Origin: Parasalinivibrio latis
GTDB taxonomy: Bacteria; Pseudomonadota; Gammaproteobacteria; Enterobacterales; Vibrionaceae
Direction of reading: 5' to 3'
Assembly: GCF_036825535.1 (NCBI RefSeq)
Contig: NZ_CP098813.1
Span: 1,364,001-1,428,000 of the forward strand
Length of the DNA: 64,000 bases
The notes below the pieces were generated by a model that saw nothing but the letters and a program-made list of their open reading frames with translations, was not told the origin of the DNA and did not search any database. The translations under genes and the position numbers were made by a program. This document shows positions 62,024-64,000 of the stretch, one piece after another (position 1 is the first letter of the stretch; every line of letters begins with the position of its first letter).

Positions 62024-63022
62024 ATGTTACGCACGTTAAGGAAGATCTCTTGCGGTCTGGCAATGATGGCCAGTGCAGTCAGCATGAACGTCATGGCCGA
62101 TGAGAAGCCTCTGGAAACGCTGAACTTCGGGATTATTTCAACAGAATCCCAGCAAAACCTGAGAGTTTCGTGGGACCCGTTCCTGGAAGATATGAGTGAC
62201 AAACTGGGTGTGAAAGTTAAAGCATTTTTTGCCCCTGATTATGCCGGCATCATTCAGGGAATGCGTTTCGACAAAGTTGACATTGCCTGGTTCGGTAACA
62301 AATCAGCGATGGAAGCGGTTGACCGCGCTGGTGGTGAAATCTTTGCGCAAACTGTAGACGTAGAAGGTAACCCTGGTTACTGGTCACTGCTGATCACCCA
62401 GAAAGACAGCCCACTGAACAGCGTTGAAGACATGGTAGCCAAGCGTGGTGGCCTGACGTTTGGTAACGGCGATCCAAACTCCACCTCCGGCTTCCTGGTG
62501 CCTTCTTACTATGTATTTGCAAAGAACAGCATCAAGCCAACGGAGTTCAAGCGCACCCTGAACTCCAGCCACGAGGTAAACCTGTTTGCCGTGGCTAACG
62601 GCCAGGTGGATGTTGCAACCAACAACACTGAAAGCCTGCGTCGTTTTGAGCGTAACAACCCGGAAAAAGCGGCAAACATCAAAGTAATCTGGAAGTCCCC
62701 GCTGATTCCTGCTGACCCAATTGTTTGGCGTAAAAACCTGCCTGAAGAGAACAAAACAGCTGTTTACGATTTCTTCATGAACTACGGCAAAACCGGCGAT
62801 GCAAAAGAGGTTGCCATCCTGAAGGAACTGGATTGGGCACCGTTTAAAGCATCAAGCGACTTGCAACTCCTGCCAATCCGTCAGTTGGCGCTGTTCAAAA
62901 AGATGAATGGTCTGGCTGGCGAAGAGAAACTCTCTGCTGACCAAACCAAAGAGCTGGGCAACATCAAAACCAAGCTGGCTGCGCTGAACCGTCAGATGGC
63001 CGCCATCGACGCAATGGAATAA
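62024..63022 (+). CDS. phnD: Phosphonate-binding periplasmic protein
   Basis: 332 residues with signal peptide (cleavage near MNVMA-DE, residue 26). LNFGIISTESQQNLRVSWDPFLEDM, DIAWFGNKSAMEAVD, GDPNSTSGFLVP and NNTESL are PhnD signatures, the last ones lining the phosphonate pocket. Closest in type to the binding proteins of C-P lyase operons. 24 bp after phnC. Confidence 0.93.
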   Translation: MLRTLRKISCGLAMMASAVSMNVMADEKPLETLNFGIISTESQQNLRVSWDPFLEDMSDKLGVKVKAFFAPDYAGIIQGMRFDKVDIAWFGNKSAMEAVDRAGGEIFAQTVDVEGNPGYWSLLITQKDSPLNSVEDMVAKRGGLTFGNGDPNSTSGFLVPSYYVFAKNSIKPTEFKRTLNSSHEVNLFAVANGQVDVATNNTESLRRFERNNPEKAANIKVIWKSPLIPADPIVWRKNLPEENKTAVYDFFMNYGKTGDAKEVAILKELDWAPFKASSDLQLLPIRQLALFKKMNGLAGEEKLSADQTKELGNIKTKLAALNRQMAAIDAME

Positions 63023-63084
63023 CAAAGATGCCGGGGAGGGCATAGTGCTTTCCCCGCAGTTCTTTTGGGCAGGAATACCCGAAC

Positions 63085-63894
63085 ATGCAAATGAACGCCA
63101 ATACAAATCAAAATGCACTTACCGTTCCGGAAACGTCCATTTGGGCAAACGGACGGAAACTCCTGATGACCTTGTTTGTCGGGTTGGTTTTGGCCTGGGC
63201 CTGGCACGGAGCAGAAATGCGCCCGATGCAGCTCATCGAAGACTCCGGAAATATGGCCGAACTGGCCTCCGATTTTTTTCCGCCGGATTTCACCGGTTGG
63301 CAGCTTTATCTTGAAGAGACCTTGATCACCATCCAGATCGCTATCTGGGGAACCGTGCTCTCTATCCTGTTCTCAATCCCCTTAGGCCTGTTGTGTGCTG
63401 ACAACCTGGTGCCCTGGTGGGTCTACCAACCTATGCGACGCTTGATGGATGCCGCGCGCGCTATCAATGAGATGGTCTTTGCCATGCTGTTCGTTGTCGC
63501 TGTGGGGCTTGGTCCTTTTGCTGGGGTGCTGGCGCTGTTTGTCCATACTACCGGCGTATTGGCAAAGCTGTTTTCAGAGGCAGTGGAAGCCATTGAAATA
63601 GGTCCTGTTGAAGGGGTGCGGGCAACCGGCGCAAACAAGCTGGAAGAAGTGCTTTACGGTGTGTTGCCCCAGGTCTTGCCGCTGTGGATTTCTTTCGCCC
63701 TGTACCGGTTTGAATCCAATGTACGTTCAGCAACCGTGGTCGGCATGGTAGGTGCGGGCGGCATTGGGGTATTGCTGTGGGAAGCCATTCGCGGGTTCCA
63801 GTTCCAGCAAACAGCCGCAATCATGCTGATTGTCATCGTGACGGTAAGTCTTATCGACTTCGCCTCCCAGCATATCCGCAAAGCGTTCATCTAA
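63085..63894 (+). CDS. phnE: Phosphonate ABC transporter permease
   Basis: 269 residues, about six helices. VEGVRATGANKLEEVLYGVLPQVLPLW (about 172-198) is the ATPase-docking loop, and RFESNVRSATVVGMVGAGGIG is the PhnE signature. It follows phnD in the same operon. Confidence 0.93.
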   Translation: MQMNANTNQNALTVPETSIWANGRKLLMTLFVGLVLAWAWHGAEMRPMQLIEDSGNMAELASDFFPPDFTGWQLYLEETLITIQIAIWGTVLSILFSIPLGLLCADNLVPWWVYQPMRRLMDAARAINEMVFAMLFVVAVGLGPFAGVLALFVHTTGVLAKLFSEAVEAIEIGPVEGVRATGANKLEEVLYGVLPQVLPLWISFALYRFESNVRSATVVGMVGAGGIGVLLWEAIRGFQFQQTAAIMLIVIVTVSLIDFASQHIRKAFI

Positions 63895-63907
63895 AAAAAA
63901 TTTAACG

Positions 63908-63927
63908 GTACTTGTCTAGACAAGTAC
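63908..63927. promoter_or_regulatory. 20-bp perfect palindrome between phnE and the next gene
   Basis: GTACTTGTCTAGACAAGTAC. It shares its core with the site upstream of phnC and lies 34 bp before the start of the regulator-like gene, suggesting autoregulation. Confidence 0.65.
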
Positions 63928-63961
63928 TTAAAGGAAACAGACAGCGAGTAAGGAACAAGCC

Positions 63962-64000
63962 ATGCGCGTGTATCTGGATATCGCCAAAAAACTGGAAAAG
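63962..64000 (+). CDS. Start of a GntR-family regulator gene (cut by window end)
   Basis: Only 13 codons are present: MRVYLDIAKKLEK. The Y-x-x-I-A-x-x-L-E pattern is the usual beginning of a GntR winged helix. AAGGAA lies before the ATG. Position after phnCDE and next to the palindrome suggests PhnF, the regulator often found within C-P lyase operons; this is inference. Confidence 0.5.
   Translation, partial: MRVYLDIAKKLEK

Noticed and set aside
1..64000. tRNA, rRNA or prophage
   Set aside because: No cloverleaf, rRNA sequence, integrase or phage structural gene was recognised. A scan with tRNA and rRNA models would be needed to be certain.

Overview
The window looks like a chromosomal segment from a marine gammaproteobacterium, most likely a member of the Vibrionaceae. 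Grounds: choline-to-betaine osmoprotection genes, a BCCT carrier, an NhaC antiporter, an MSHA-like pilin, a small DUF5062-like protein, Tc-toxin-like sequence, and a hyp gene order (BCDEA) as in Shewanella/Vibrio-type hydrogenase loci. The genus cannot be fixed from this sequence alone.

Layout. 1-1282: the 3' end of a Tc-toxin-A-like gene plus an AT-rich orphan. 1418-4215: a three-gene metal-chelate ABC importer. 4419-6437: an EIIC-like transporter fused to a c-di-GMP phosphodiesterase. 6516-7178: an AlkD-like glycosylase. 7580-10928: a mobile-element island with an orphan membrane protein, a Y1/HUH transposase between 19-bp inverted repeats, and an IS256-type transposase that has lost its 3' end. 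11271-18324: betI-betB-betA-choX-choW-choV, headed by a perfect 22-bp palindrome. 18325-20863: a long gene-free stretch ending in a structured leader that looks like an alkali-cation riboswitch, then nhaC.

20905-36278 is a catabolic island. A TRAP transporter and an FCD-type GntR regulator adjoin a Gfo/Idh/MocA dehydrogenase, a type II dehydroquinase and a 3-dehydroshikimate dehydratase. Together these would convert quinate/shikimate-like compounds to protocatechuate. The opposing operon (galD-like, ligI, ligK, ligJ, ligA, ligB, ligC, plus an aldo-keto reductase) encodes the full 4,5-cleavage route to pyruvate and oxaloacetate, with a divergent AraC regulator. 36281-41775 holds an AlaX-like editing protein, a lone pilin, a BCCT carrier, a repeat-bearing YadA-anchor protein and a LysR regulator.

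42120-60661 is a [NiFe]-hydrogenase region. hypBCDEA lies on the plus strand. A tightly packed 13-kb operon on the minus strand runs hyaA, hyaB, hyaC, hyaD, a HypF-like paralogue, hypF, then a five-gene nickel/peptide-type ABC importer. Two small proteins and an EAL protein lie between the two units. The small subunit has the standard CTGCSE motif, so an oxygen-sensitive uptake enzyme is expected. 61166-64000 starts a phosphonate operon, phnCDE followed by the first codons of a GntR-type regulator; near-identical palindromes precede phnC and the regulator gene.

No rRNA, tRNA or CRISPR array was recognised. All domain and family calls come from reading the sequence and have not been checked by database search.
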